NCBI GenBank assembly: GCA_944386805.1 | Contig: CALXCO010000004.1 | Coordinates: 1-64,000, forward strand | Direction: 5' to 3' | DNA: 64,000 nucleotides | Source: an uncultured Clostridia bacterium | GTDB lineage: Bacteria; Bacillota; Clostridia; Oscillospirales; Ruminococcaceae | In this document: positions 7,974 to 16,608 of the stretch, one piece after another | Layout of the letters: each line of letters opens with the position of its first letter | Position numbering within the stretch: position 1 is the first letter of the stretch | Notes under the pieces: generated by a model | What the model saw: the letters and a program-made list of their open reading frames with translations, nothing else | What the model was told of the DNA's origin: nothing | The model's database searches: none | Position numbers and translations under genes: made by a program

Positions 7974-9095
7974 TTATTCCTTCAATTCGCCGTTGGCCAG
8001 CGCCTTGAGGTATGCGTTGATGAATCCATCCAGATCGCCGTCCATAACCGCGTTGACATTACCGGTCTCGTAGTTGGTACGGTGATCCTTTACCATCGTA
8101 TAGGGCATAAAGACGTAAGAACGAATCTGGCTGCCCCAGCCGATCTGTTTCTGGTCGCCCTTGATATCCTCGATCTTGTCGAGATGCTGCTGAATCTTGA
8201 TGGCGAGCAGCTTGGATTTCAGCATCCGCATCGCGACGTCCTTGTTCTGATACTGGCTTCGTTCCACCTGACAGGAGACGACGATGCCGGTCGCAAGGTG
8301 GATAATACGAACAGCCGAAGAGGTCTTGTTGACCTTCTGGCCGCCTGCACCCGACGCACGGTAAACCTCCACCCGGATATCCTCCGGACGGACGACGATA
8401 TTGGTATCGACTTCTTCCATCGTCGGCATAACTTCCAGCGAAGCAAACGAAGTCTGTCTCCGTCCGGAAGCGTCAAACGGCGACACACGAACCAGACGGT
8501 GGATACCGTTTTCCGATTTCAGGAAGCCATAGGCGTTTTCGCCCTCGATCTGAATCGAAGCGGATTTAATGCCCGCTTCATCGCCATCCTGATAGTCCAG
8601 AACAGTGACCTTATATCCATGTGCTTCTGCCCAGTGGCAGTACATCCGGTACAGCATGCTGACCCAGTCCTGGGCCTCGGTTCCGCCGGCGCCTGCATGG
8701 AAGGTCAGGATGGCGTCCTTTGCGTCATATTCACCGGAGAGCAGCGTGGTCAGGCGGGAGGTTTCCATTCCCTTTTCCAGCTGTTTCATCTGGTCATCGA
8801 TTTCGGGGATCATCGATTCGTCCTCATCCTCGTTTGCCATTTCGATCATGACTTCGAGGTCGTCGTACATCCCCACCAGTTTATCATATCCCTCAATTTT
8901 GGATTTCAGCGCGCCGGTCTTTTTCAGGATTTCCTGGGATTTTTCCGCATCATCCCAGAATCCGGGCTGAGCAGCCTGCTGTTCCAGTTCTTCGACCTGC
9001 ACCTTGATGCGGTCGATTCCCAGCGCGGAGCGCAGATCATCCAGCTCAGGCTTTTTTGCTTTGAGCGCAAGTGCGCGTTCTTCCATTGCTAACAT
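7974..9095 (-). CDS. prfB: Peptide chain release factor 2, without programmed frameshift
   Basis: 373 residues. RF2 marks are the SPF tripeptide that reads UGA/UAA stops (about 205-207) and the GGQ loop that triggers peptidyl-tRNA hydrolysis (about 251-253, in SGAGGQKVNK). In most bacteria prfB contains an in-frame UGA near codon 25 bypassed by +1 frameshifting. Here the corresponding stretch, LRSALGIDRIK, is read straight through with no stop or CUU-UGA slip site. The start at 9095 has AAAGGA about 10 nt upstream; an alternative ATG is three codons later. It is driven by the promoter at 9255-9283. Confidence 0.95.
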   Translation of the reverse strand: MLAMEERALALKAKKPELDDLRSALGIDRIKVQVEELEQQAAQPGFWDDAEKSQEILKKTGALKSKIEGYDKLVGMYDDLEVMIEMANEDEDESMIPEIDDQMKQLEKGMETSRLTTLLSGEYDAKDAILTFHAGAGGTEAQDWVSMLYRMYCHWAEAHGYKVTVLDYQDGDEAGIKSASIQIEGENAYGFLKSENGIHRLVRVSPFDASGRRQTSFASLEVMPTMEEVDTNIVVRPEDIRVEVYRASGAGGQKVNKTSSAVRIIHLATGIVVSCQVERSQYQNKDVAMRMLKSKLLAIKIQQHLDKIEDIKGDQKQIGWGSQIRSYVFMPYTMVKDHRTNYETGNVNAVMDGDLDGFINAYLKALANGELKE

Positions 9096-9254
9096 ATACT
9101 ACTTTTCCTTTCCGTTTTGACGTTGATTGCAGCTCTGCGAAATATTGGCTGACGCGGCGTCAGTAGCGGTGTAATCTTGGCATCTTCATTTCCTTTTCCA
9201 TTTATTCTGAGTTCAGGCAGTGCGGGTAATCCGCAAGACTTTATACCTCTCTTT

Positions 9255-9283
9255 ATTATAGCCAATATTTTGACTTCTGTAAA
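9255..9283 (-). promoter_or_regulatory. sigma-A promoter of prfB
   Basis: Minus strand TTTACA, 17 nt, TATAAT. The transcript has a leader of about 150 nt before prfB in which I see no convincing gene or riboswitch. Confidence 0.8.
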
Positions 9284-9412
9284 GATTTCCGGCAAAATTT
9301 CTGCTCCGTTCCTCCCTGCTGTCCGTCATCGCAGATACGCAGGTGCCGGAGAGCGTTCACAAATTCCTGTTTCGGATTTTACAAATAATCTCTCCCATTT
9401 TATGGGACATTG

Positions 9413-9421
9413 TGGTATAAT
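9413..9421 (+). promoter_or_regulatory. Extended -10 promoter for the zinc-ribbon protein operon
   Basis: TGGTATAAT (TGn plus a perfect -10) without a good -35 hexamer. The only plus-strand promoter candidate before 9515. Confidence 0.45.
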
Positions 9422-9514
9422 AATAAACATTATAAGACATAGCCCGGAAGTTCCGGGGAACGGAGCCACCCTCCGCTCAAACCATAAAAAATACGCTGTA
9501 TGAAAGGAAAGTTT

Positions 9515-10552
9515 ATGCTGCGATACGAAGGGGCCGAGTGCCCATATTGTCATCAGACGCTGCACGACAGCGACGAAATAACCGTCTGTCCCCAATGCGG
9601 CGCCCCTTATCACCGTGAATGTGCCAAAAAGGCAGGCGGATGTGTCCTGACCGAACTGCACGCCCAGGGGCGGCAGTGGCAGAAGGTTTCCCGTCCTGGC
9701 GAACGGACCATCGATGGTTATGCACAGCTGCGGTGCAGCCGGTGCGGTACCCTCAACCAGCCGGGTGCAAAGGTCTGTGAGATCTGCGGAACGCCGCTGG
9801 ATAACCAGCAGCCTGATCAGAATAATGCCGGTGAAACACCGCCTCCTCAGGACGACCGCCAGCAGCAATGGAACCAGCCGTCCTGGCAGCAGCAGGGTGC
9901 GCCCGGAATGCCGCCTTTTCAGATGCCATTTGACCCGTTTGTCAACCCGATGGGCGGTTTGGACCCGGAGGAACTGATCGACGACGTCCCGGCAAAAGAG
10001 GTCGCGGTTTACGTCAAACAGAATACCCCCTACTTCCTGCCGAAATTCAAGGCTTTTCTGGGAAAAGAAGAAAATGGCAGAAAACGGGTGTTCAGCTGGA
10101 ACTGGGCAGCCTTTCTGCTGGATACCTATTATCTGTTTTACCGTAAAATGTATGGACTGGGCGCAATTGTGATGGTGCTGTCCCTGCTGCTGTCGATTCC
10201 GTCGCTGCTGATGAGCTTTGATAACCTGCTGACGGTCATCGACCCCAACAGTACGCTGGTCACCGACCTGGGCATCAGCCCGGATAAGCTGCTGATTCTG
10301 TACAATCTGTGCAGTTTTCTGTCGTTTGCGATGAAAGCGGCGCTTGCGACGCTGACCAACCGTATTTATGCGTCCCACGCATTGAAGGATATCCACCGCA
10401 TCCGCAAGGAAAAGGGCGGTTCCCCGGATTACCATACGGTACTCTCCGCAAAGGGCGGCGTATCCTTTATCGGAGTCGCGATTGCGTTTGCAATTACCGC
10501 CGTGATCTCTGTCGGCACCTCAGCAATATTTTTACAGTATATCGGGATGTAA
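9515..10552 (+). CDS. RING/zinc-ribbon protein with DUF2628-like membrane domain
   Basis: 345 residues in three parts. Residues about 1-55 hold a Cys/His cluster (CPYCHQ, CPQCGAPYHRECA), resembling prokaryotic RING-like fingers. Residues about 75-95 hold a second zinc ribbon (CSRCG, CEICG). Then follow a Gln/Pro-rich linker and a C-terminal domain with about three membrane helices, preceded by the FSWNWAAFLLDTYYLFYRKMY signature seen in DUF2628 proteins. Such proteins are membrane-anchored with cytosolic zinc fingers; the function is unknown. The start at 9515 is preferred over 9500 because AAAGGA lies 6 nt upstream of it. It heads an operon with a Dabb protein and a small membrane protein. 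Confidence 0.8.
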   Translation: MLRYEGAECPYCHQTLHDSDEITVCPQCGAPYHRECAKKAGGCVLTELHAQGRQWQKVSRPGERTIDGYAQLRCSRCGTLNQPGAKVCEICGTPLDNQQPDQNNAGETPPPQDDRQQQWNQPSWQQQGAPGMPPFQMPFDPFVNPMGGLDPEELIDDVPAKEVAVYVKQNTPYFLPKFKAFLGKEENGRKRVFSWNWAAFLLDTYYLFYRKMYGLGAIVMVLSLLLSIPSLLMSFDNLLTVIDPNSTLVTDLGISPDKLLILYNLCSFLSFAMKAALATLTNRIYASHALKDIHRIRKEKGGSPDYHTVLSAKGGVSFIGVAIAFAITAVISVGTSAIFLQYIGM

Positions 10553-10611
10553 CCCGGAGAATATCTCTGTGGTTTCATCATATTATTACAAGCATTTGGG
10601 AGGAAATCAGT

Positions 10612-10908
10612 ATGATTCGTCATATCGTTATGTGGAACCTGAAACCGGAAGCGGATGGCCGGACAAAAGAGGAAAATGCGGCAATCATGAAAGAAAAACT
10701 GGAAGGACTTTGCGGCAAGGTCGACGGGCTTCTGTCGGCTCAGGTGACCACCAATATCACCCCCGGCGGCATTGATGTCTGCCTGGTTTCGATGCACACC
10801 GACAAGGCGGCGCTCGACCTGTACCAGAGCCATCCGGCTCACCTTGTTGTCAAGGAATTTGTCCATAAGGTCATCGAAAGCCGGTATTGCCACGACGCTG
10901 AAGTGTAA
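10612..10908 (+). CDS. Dabb (stress-responsive alpha/beta-barrel) domain protein
   Basis: 98 residues, the whole length of a Dabb dimeric ferredoxin-like barrel. It begins with MIRHIVMWNL and keeps the central GGIDVCLVSMH strand and the ...HLVVKEFVHKV... helix that define the family. Related proteins include plant stress proteins and some cyclases, but small bacterial members have no assigned reaction. ATG at 10612 has GGGAGG upstream; the longer open frame before it lies inside the preceding gene. Second gene of the operon, 59 nt after the zinc-ribbon gene. Confidence 0.85.
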   Translation: MIRHIVMWNLKPEADGRTKEENAAIMKEKLEGLCGKVDGLLSAQVTTNITPGGIDVCLVSMHTDKAALDLYQSHPAHLVVKEFVHKVIESRYCHDAEV

Positions 10909-10920
10909 GGATGGCGGATC

Positions 10921-11169
10921 ATGAACTGGATTAAAAAACACCCCTGGGTTCTGTCCGCGGGCGCACTGGTTTTACTGCTGGCGGTGTTGCTGACCGACAG
11001 CCTGATCATCCGGCTGCCGGTACAGCTTCTGGCGGGAGTGGTTCTGGTCTCACTGGTTCTGGAAGTGGTGAGCTTTATCATGATTCGGCGCGCATTTAAC
11101 GCCGAGCTAAAAAAATCCTCCCCCACAAGTCCACAGGGCAAAACTGATCTTTTCAAAAAGAACCGATAA
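10921..11169 (+). CDS. Small two-helix membrane protein
   Basis: 82 residues with two hydrophobic helices (about 9-27 and 32-54) and a basic Ser/Pro tail ending KKNR. Start ATG at 10921 with AAGGATGG upstream, 12 nt after the Dabb gene; a terminator follows. No family recognised. Co-transcription with a zinc-finger membrane protein is the only clue to its role. Confidence 0.7.
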   Translation: MNWIKKHPWVLSAGALVLLLAVLLTDSLIIRLPVQLLAGVVLVSLVLEVVSFIMIRRAFNAELKKSSPTSPQGKTDLFKKNR

Positions 11170-11177
11170 ACTTATGA

Positions 11178-11226
11178 AAATATCCCGGAACGGTCCTGCG
11201 GACTGTCAGCCGGGATATTTATTTTG
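11178..11226 (+). terminator. Intrinsic terminator
   Basis: Stem AAATATCCCGG/CCGGGATATTT with ATTTTG after it, closing the zinc-ribbon operon. Confidence 0.85.
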
Positions 11227-11329
11227 CAGCCAAAAGTTTTAGAAAGATAAAATACGGCTGTTTGAACTTTAGAGAAGCTTTTGCTTACCTCAAAAAGATG
11301 GTTTGTTTGCACAAAATCGAACTTTCCGA

Positions 11330-11358
11330 TTGACGGATTGCAAAAAATAAAATATACT
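11330..11358 (+). promoter_or_regulatory. sigma-A promoter of the c-di-GMP enzyme gene
   Basis: TTGACG, 17 nt, TATACT. The leader then carries a perfect 7-bp hairpin at 11387-11404 (GTCAGGT, loop TCAG, ACCTGAC) just before the ribosome binding site. That hairpin could modulate translation. Confidence 0.85.
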
Positions 11359-11424
11359 ATAAGAATAGAATACTATTCAATTTATTGTCAGGTTCAGACC
11401 TGACCCTAAAGGAGGGAGCTTTCA

Positions 11425-13479
11425 TTGATTCCTTCTGAACAACCACAGCTGCTGATCGCGGCCGCTGCTGAAGAACGCGAAGCACTCAAAACAATTCTCT
11501 CCCCTGACTGGGAACTGATCGAAACAGATAATGAAGAGGAAGCTCTTCCGGTTCTGGAACAATACGGCGAAAATCTGTCGGGAATCCTGCTGGGCGGCAT
11601 TCCCTATACCGCAGATGGACGTAAAATATACCGCTGGCTGAAACAGCATTCCAAACATGAAATCCCGCTGTTTATCATCCTGACACCATTCCAGGAACAT
11701 GTCATTAACCGCGCCATGGAACTGGGCGCTGCCGAAGTGCTGATCAAGCCGTTCGAGCCGTCGATCGTCCGACAGCGCATTCTGCAATGTATCCGGCTGT
11801 TTGAAAAGCGTTCGGCGGTCAATGACCGTGTCCGCTGCCAGGCACAGGATACCATCAGACAGGCACACCCGCTCCAGCAAAATGTCGAAGCAATCATCGA
11901 TACCATGAGCGCACTGGTCGAATTCCGGGATTTTCAGCCGGGTTCCCATGTCCGGAAGGTACGGCAGATCACCTGGATGCTGCTCAATGAACTGAAACAG
12001 CAATACGGTCTGACGCCTCGCCAGATTGAACAAATCTCCACCGCTTCTTCGATGCACGATATCGGGAAAATCGCCATCCCGGATGAGATTTTACGGTATC
12101 CGGGCAGTCTGAATGAACAGCAGATGGAAACCGTTCGGCTGCACACCATCCGCGGTTATGAGATTATCCAGCGGATGAACCCGCGTGGCGAAAATCAGAT
12201 TCTGCTGTATGCGGCGGAAATCTGCCGCAGCCATCATGAACGATGGGACGGCAGCGGTTATCCCGACGGACTGCGTGGGGATGAAATCCCGCTGAGTGCG
12301 CAGGTAGTCGGTCTGGCGGATGTATATGATACGATTGTCAGCGTCCGTACTTACAAAGACGCCCATACCCATCAGGAAGCATGCAAAATCATTGAGGACC
12401 ATTACAGCGAACAGTTTTCGCCCGAACTTCTCGGTGCCTTCCGTTCTGTCCGGCATCTGATGGAGTCACCGCCTCATCGGATACCGGTCCCACGTTACGA
12501 TCTGCCATTGGCAGATGAACTGGAAATTGAACGGCAGCTTCGCCGGGTTGCGTTGACGAGAAATGAGTACCGGCAGCTTTCCGACCTGTCAGGAGATATT
12601 TATTTTTACTATGATTACCAGGAGCAGACGCTGGAACTTTCCACCGCTTTCTGCCATACATTCGGCGGAAATGAAACGGTCCAGAAAATCCCGCTCGCCG
12701 AAATCCGGAAACATATCGATACCAATATCCTGTACCATCTGAGCAGCAGCCTCAGCCGTCTTTCACCGGATAACCTTCAGATTAAAACCGAACTGGAGCT
12801 GGAAACCGCCGATGGACGGAAAAAATGGTTTGAATGCTATTTCCGTGCCCAATACAACGGCACCGAACTGACCGCTTATTACGGCAAGTTTATCGATATC
12901 GACAAGCTGAAAACAGAAGCCAACCGCTGGAGAGAAGAAGCACAGACCGATCCACTGACCGGACTGTTCAACCGCGGCGCAATGCAGACAAAGGTCGAAA
13001 TGCTGCTGCGAAGCGGTCAGCCGCTCACCTTCTTTTTTATCGATCTGGACGATTTCAAGCAGATCAATGATACCTATGGTCATCCGTTTGGCGACCAGGT
13101 GCTGCGCCATATCGGCAGCCAGATCAAAAAACGGACACGTACCGGTGACCTGATCGGGCGAATCGGCGGAGATGAATTTCTCGCAGTGCTGCCCGGCGTC
13201 AAAGACCCCAAACTGCTGACCCGGCGTGCCGGACAGCTGGCGGATATCTTCACCGCCTCGCTGCCGGTAGAAGGGACCCTCACTCCACAGGAATATCAGG
13301 TCAGCGGCAGTATCGGCATTTCCATCGCTCCTAAAGACGGAACGGAATACGCCGACCTGCTGCGCAAGGCAGATATTGCGCTCTACACTGCCAAACGGGC
13401 AGGAAAAAACACCTGGCGCTTTTTTGAACCGGAAATGCTGAAAACGACGGCGGGAAGCGTGCTGAGTGAGATTGATTAA
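11425..13479 (+). CDS. Hybrid c-di-GMP enzyme: degenerate receiver, HD-GYP, PAS, GGDEF
   Basis: 684 residues. Residues about 8-125 look like a response-regulator receiver, but the phospho-acceptor aspartate is replaced by glycine (LLGGIP at 55-60); the late lysine in LIKPFEP remains. Residues about 160-345 are an HD-GYP phosphodiesterase domain with HD (211-212, MHDIGKIAIPDE) and the GYP motif (HHERWDGSGYPDG). Residues about 378-500 are PAS-like. The C-terminus is a diguanylate cyclase with GGDEF at 581-585 and the inhibitory site RTGD exactly five residues before it. Both catalytic motifs look intact. The start is TTG at 11425, with AAAGGAGG 9 nt upstream. It is a soluble protein. The aldo/keto reductase gene follows by 33 nt. 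Confidence 0.9.
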   Translation: MIPSEQPQLLIAAAAEEREALKTILSPDWELIETDNEEEALPVLEQYGENLSGILLGGIPYTADGRKIYRWLKQHSKHEIPLFIILTPFQEHVINRAMELGAAEVLIKPFEPSIVRQRILQCIRLFEKRSAVNDRVRCQAQDTIRQAHPLQQNVEAIIDTMSALVEFRDFQPGSHVRKVRQITWMLLNELKQQYGLTPRQIEQISTASSMHDIGKIAIPDEILRYPGSLNEQQMETVRLHTIRGYEIIQRMNPRGENQILLYAAEICRSHHERWDGSGYPDGLRGDEIPLSAQVVGLADVYDTIVSVRTYKDAHTHQEACKIIEDHYSEQFSPELLGAFRSVRHLMESPPHRIPVPRYDLPLADELEIERQLRRVALTRNEYRQLSDLSGDIYFYYDYQEQTLELSTAFCHTFGGNETVQKIPLAEIRKHIDTNILYHLSSSLSRLSPDNLQIKTELELETADGRKKWFECYFRAQYNGTELTAYYGKFIDIDKLKTEANRWREEAQTDPLTGLFNRGAMQTKVEMLLRSGQPLTFFFIDLDDFKQINDTYGHPFGDQVLRHIGSQIKKRTRTGDLIGRIGGDEFLAVLPGVKDPKLLTRRAGQLADIFTASLPVEGTLTPQEYQVSGSIGISIAPKDGTEYADLLRKADIALYTAKRAGKNTWRFFEPEMLKTTAGSVLSEID

Positions 13480-13512
13480 TGTTTATTCTTATCAGAAAGG
13501 ATGTACATAAAA

Positions 13513-14622
13513 ATGAAACTTTTATCCCAATCCAAACTCGGTTTTGGTATGATGCGTCTGCCTCGCGGTGAAGACGGCGAGATCGATCTGGCGCGCACTG
13601 AAAAGATGGTAGACGAATTCCTCGCAAAGGGCTTCACCTACTTTGACACCGCTTATGTCTACAACGGTTCTGAAGTCGCGGTCCGCAAGGCACTGGTCGA
13701 ACGCCATCCGAGAGAATCCTTTACCCTCGCTTCCAAGCTGCCCGGCTGGATGATGGAAAAGAAAGAGGATGCTGACCGGCTGTTTGAAGAAACCTGCACC
13801 CGTCTGGGAACCGATTATATTGACTTTTATCTGCTGCACAATGTGACCGACGAACATCTGGCATATTATGACAAATTCGACTGCTGGAGCTGGGCAAAAC
13901 AGAAAAAGGCAGAAGGCAAAATCCGTCACTTCGGCTTCTCCTCTCATGGCACGCCGGAAATGCTGGATAAAGTGCTGACCGAACATCCCGAAGTGGAATT
14001 CGTACAGCTGCAGATCAACTACTTTGACTGGGAAAACGAAAAGGTCAAGGCACGTGAAATGTATGATGTCGTCGTCAAACATGACCTGCCGGTCGTTGTC
14101 ATGGAACCGGTTCGCGGCGGCAGCCTTGCTTCCCTGCCGGAAGAACCTGCTGGTATCCTCAAAAAAGCAGACCCGAATGCTTCGATTGCAAGCTGGGCTG
14201 TCAAGTTTGCCGCTTCGCTGCCGGGGGTTATGACGGTACTGTCCGGCATGTCGGATGAAGCACAGGTTGAAGACAACCTCCGCTCCTTCATCGGGTTCAA
14301 CGGACTGGACGAACAGCAGAACAAAATGCTGCTGGATGTCGCGGGAATTCTGCGCAGCTATCCGACCGTACCCTGCACCGGCTGCAAATACTGTGTCGAC
14401 GGCTGCCCGATGAAGATCAAAATTCCTGCCGTCATCTCCGCACTCAACCACCAGCGGATGTTCGGCAGCAGCCCGGTTGCCGACAAGAAGTATACCGATG
14501 CAGTTAAGGATGGCGGCAAGGCCAGTGAATGTATCGGCTGCGGTGCATGTGCTTCTGCATGTCCGCAGGGACTGGATATCCCGACACTGATGCAGGAAGC
14601 TGCTTCGGTTTTTGAAAGATAA
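13513..14622 (+). CDS. Aldo/keto reductase with C-terminal 4Fe-4S domain
   Basis: 369 residues. The N-terminal barrel carries the family tetrad: Asp and Tyr in FDTAYVYNGSE, Lys in ASKLPGW and His in YLLHN. The last about 90 residues hold two ferredoxin-like clusters (CTGCKYCVDGCP and CIGCGACASACP), typical of clostridial aldo/keto reductases that use reduced ferredoxin or an electron chain. The substrate is unknown. I chose ATG at 13513; the ATG at 13501 overlaps the AAAGG ribosome binding site. It probably shares the transcript of the c-di-GMP gene and ends at a strong terminator. Confidence 0.88.
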   Translation: MKLLSQSKLGFGMMRLPRGEDGEIDLARTEKMVDEFLAKGFTYFDTAYVYNGSEVAVRKALVERHPRESFTLASKLPGWMMEKKEDADRLFEETCTRLGTDYIDFYLLHNVTDEHLAYYDKFDCWSWAKQKKAEGKIRHFGFSSHGTPEMLDKVLTEHPEVEFVQLQINYFDWENEKVKAREMYDVVVKHDLPVVVMEPVRGGSLASLPEEPAGILKKADPNASIASWAVKFAASLPGVMTVLSGMSDEAQVEDNLRSFIGFNGLDEQQNKMLLDVAGILRSYPTVPCTGCKYCVDGCPMKIKIPAVISALNHQRMFGSSPVADKKYTDAVKDGGKASECIGCGACASACPQGLDIPTLMQEAASVFER

Positions 14623-14639
14623 CAGAATAACCGGATTAC

Positions 14640-14672
14640 GGGGAACAGGTTGCAGCCTGTTCCCCATTTTTT
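14640..14672 (+). terminator. Intrinsic terminator
   Basis: 10-bp stem GGGGAACAGG/CCTGTTCCCC followed by ATTTTTT. Confidence 0.92.
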
Positions 14673-14788
14673 ATTGTCCGCACATCAACACGGTAGGTTA
14701 TCGGAAAACTGATTGTTCAAAATATTGTGCAAACTGTGCAGAAGATACGATAAAAATACGTAAAATGTCCAAAAGTGAAAAAGAATGC

Positions 14789-14817
14789 TTGACAAAAATC
14801 CAGTAGAACGCTATACT
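14789..14817 (+). promoter_or_regulatory. sigma-A promoter of the AtuA/CoA-transferase operon
   Basis: TTGACA, 17 nt, TATACT: near-perfect. The spacer and the region just past the -10 are occupied by a perfect inverted repeat (14798-14840), so the promoter is strong but probably repressed. Confidence 0.9.
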
Positions 14818-14840
14818 TTAAGTACATCGTTCTACTGGAT
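14798..14840. promoter_or_regulatory. Putative operator: perfect 13-bp inverted repeat around the -10 box
   Basis: Arms ATCCAGTAGAACG (14798-14810) and CGTTCTACTGGAT (14828-14840) are exact reverse complements, 17 nt apart, centre to centre 30 bp (about three helical turns). The left arm fills the promoter spacer and the right arm covers the likely start point. The RNA would contain only the right arm, so this is a DNA operator rather than an attenuator. The regulator gene is not adjacent. Confidence 0.75.
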
Positions 14841-14885
14841 CGTTTATTTATACCGGTTTCCAACCGATCACAAGGAGGCAGATTC

Positions 14886-16253
14886 ATGGACAAGGTAATC
14901 ATCGGCGGCGGCCAGGGCTTCTGGGGCGACTCCAACGACGCGGCTATCCATATGGTACATACCGCACCGCTGGACTATATGGCCTGCGACTATCTGGCAG
15001 AGCTGACCCTTTCCATCATGGCAAGACAGAAGATTAAAAACCCGGCGGCCGGGTTTGCACGCGATTTTTTGGGGCTGTACAAAGCATGCGGCGAAGAGGC
15101 GTTCCGCAAAAACATCGGCATTCTGACCAACGCAGGCGGCATGAATATTGAAGGCTGCGTCGACGGCATCCGCCAGATCGCGGAAGAAAAAGGCATGCAC
15201 GGCCTGAAAATCGGCTATGTCACCGGCGACGACCTGACGGCAGATATCCCGCGGCTGCTGGCGGAAGGAGTCGACTTCAAGAATATTGATGACGTCGGCG
15301 ACTTTAACGAGATCAAGGACAAGATTTTTAATGCCAACGTTTATTTTGGCCATGAACCGACGCTTGCCTGCCTCGAACAGGGCGCAAATGTCGTCATCAC
15401 CGGCCGTTCCACCGACTCGGCGCTCTTCCTTGCTCCCTGTATGCACAAGATGGGCTGGGCTCCCAACGACTGGAACAACCTTGCACGCGGCATTATGGCT
15501 GGCCATCTGCTGGAATGCGGCGGCCAGGGTGCAGGCGGCAACTATGACTATGGCTGGAGAGACGTTCCCCGGATGGACGAACTCGGCTTCCCGATTGCCG
15601 AACTGACCCCCGATACCTTTACCATCACCAAAGCTCCCGACTGCGGCGGCATTATCTGCGAGCAGTCCTGCAAGGAACAGTTCCTGTATGAGGTACATGA
15701 CCCTGCAAACTACATCACCCCCGACGTTGTCGTCGATATTTCAAACGCAACACTGACCCAGAACGGTGAAAACCGTGTGCTGGTCGGCAACGTCAAGGGC
15801 AAACCGCGTCCCGATACCCTGAAACTGTCCATTGGTTATCATGCCGGATTCAAGGTGGCAGGCATGCTGTCGTTTGCATGGCCGGACGCCTATGAAAAAG
15901 CACAGTATGCGGCGGAAATCATCATGAAAAAGATGAAACGGAAAGGTTTGCAGTATGAAGATATCCGCATTGACTATATTGGCCTGAACGCGCTGCATCT
16001 GGATGTCGCGGAAATCGACCCCAAAGAGGTCAAGGACCTGAATGAAGTCGTCCTCCGTATCGCCATCCGCACCAAGACAAAAGAAGAGTGTGCCAAGATT
16101 GTTCCCGAATTTGCGCCGCTTCAGCTGAATGGCCCTCCCGGCGCATCCTTCTTCGGTGGACGCGCGCACATTCAGGAGGTCATCGGCCTGTGGCCGACGC
16201 TGATCCCGCGGGACGCGCTGCACCTGAAATCCAATATTCTGGAAATCAAATAA
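14886..16253 (+). CDS. Acyclic terpene utilisation AtuA-family protein
   Basis: 455 residues matching the AtuA/DUF1446 family in length and layout. It has an N-terminal GGGQGFWGDSNDAA glycine-rich segment, then LTNAGGMNIEGCVDGI, an ITGRSTDSALFLAP element and a central GHLLECGGQGAGGNY motif. AtuA was named from terpene catabolism in Pseudomonas, but its reaction is not established and the family is far wider than terpene users. Start ATG with AAGGAGG upstream. It is the first gene of a five-gene operon. The next gene is the AtuA-related small protein, which elsewhere is the C-terminal part or partner of AtuA. Confidence 0.88.
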   Translation: MDKVIIGGGQGFWGDSNDAAIHMVHTAPLDYMACDYLAELTLSIMARQKIKNPAAGFARDFLGLYKACGEEAFRKNIGILTNAGGMNIEGCVDGIRQIAEEKGMHGLKIGYVTGDDLTADIPRLLAEGVDFKNIDDVGDFNEIKDKIFNANVYFGHEPTLACLEQGANVVITGRSTDSALFLAPCMHKMGWAPNDWNNLARGIMAGHLLECGGQGAGGNYDYGWRDVPRMDELGFPIAELTPDTFTITKAPDCGGIICEQSCKEQFLYEVHDPANYITPDVVVDISNATLTQNGENRVLVGNVKGKPRPDTLKLSIGYHAGFKVAGMLSFAWPDAYEKAQYAAEIIMKKMKRKGLQYEDIRIDYIGLNALHLDVAEIDPKEVKDLNEVVLRIAIRTKTKEECAKIVPEFAPLQLNGPPGASFFGGRAHIQEVIGLWPTLIPRDALHLKSNILEIK

Positions 16254-16268
16254 GACGGAGGGTTTATC

Positions 16269-16598
16269 ATGGCTAAAATTTATCTGAATCAGATCGCCCA
16301 CGGCCGCTCCGGCGATAAGGGCGACACCAGCAACGTCTGTGTTTTCGCCAAGGACCCGAAGGACTATGAACTGATTAAACAGCAGGTCACCCCTGAAAAG
16401 GTTAAAGCCTATTTCGGTGATATGGTCAAGGGAGAGGTCACCCGGTATGAAGTGCCTTCCCTCAATGGCTTTAATTTTGTAATGAAGCACGCGCTCGGCG
16501 GCGGTGCGACCCATTCACTGCGGCTGGACTCGCTCGGCAAGTCGATGGGCAGCGCATTCTTAAGAATGAAGATTGATTACCCCGACGACGCGGAGTAA
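16269..16598 (+). CDS. AtuA-related small protein
   Basis: 109 residues beginning IYLNQIAHGRSGDKGDTSNV, the diagnostic start of the small ferredoxin-fold proteins that accompany AtuA. A glycine-rich stretch near the end (HALGGGATHSLRLDSLGKS) is also conserved. It probably forms a complex with the AtuA protein 16 nt upstream; in some organisms the two are one polypeptide. A hairpin with a T-run follows its stop (16609-16640), so expression may drop after this gene. Confidence 0.85.
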   Translation: MAKIYLNQIAHGRSGDKGDTSNVCVFAKDPKDYELIKQQVTPEKVKAYFGDMVKGEVTRYEVPSLNGFNFVMKHALGGGATHSLRLDSLGKSMGSAFLRMKIDYPDDAE

Positions 16599-16608
16599 CG
16601 AGCAGGAA

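Noticed and set aside
7083-9092. 669-codon plus-strand frame
   Set aside because: Antisense shadow of the adenylyltransferase and prfB genes.
9165-9215. Possible short leader peptide before prfB
   Set aside because: A 7- to 13-codon frame with GGAAA nearby; too short and without control features such as codon runs or attenuator stems.
9089-9295. 68-codon minus-strand frame before prfB
   Set aside because: It starts upstream of the prfB promoter, so the transcript would not contain its start.
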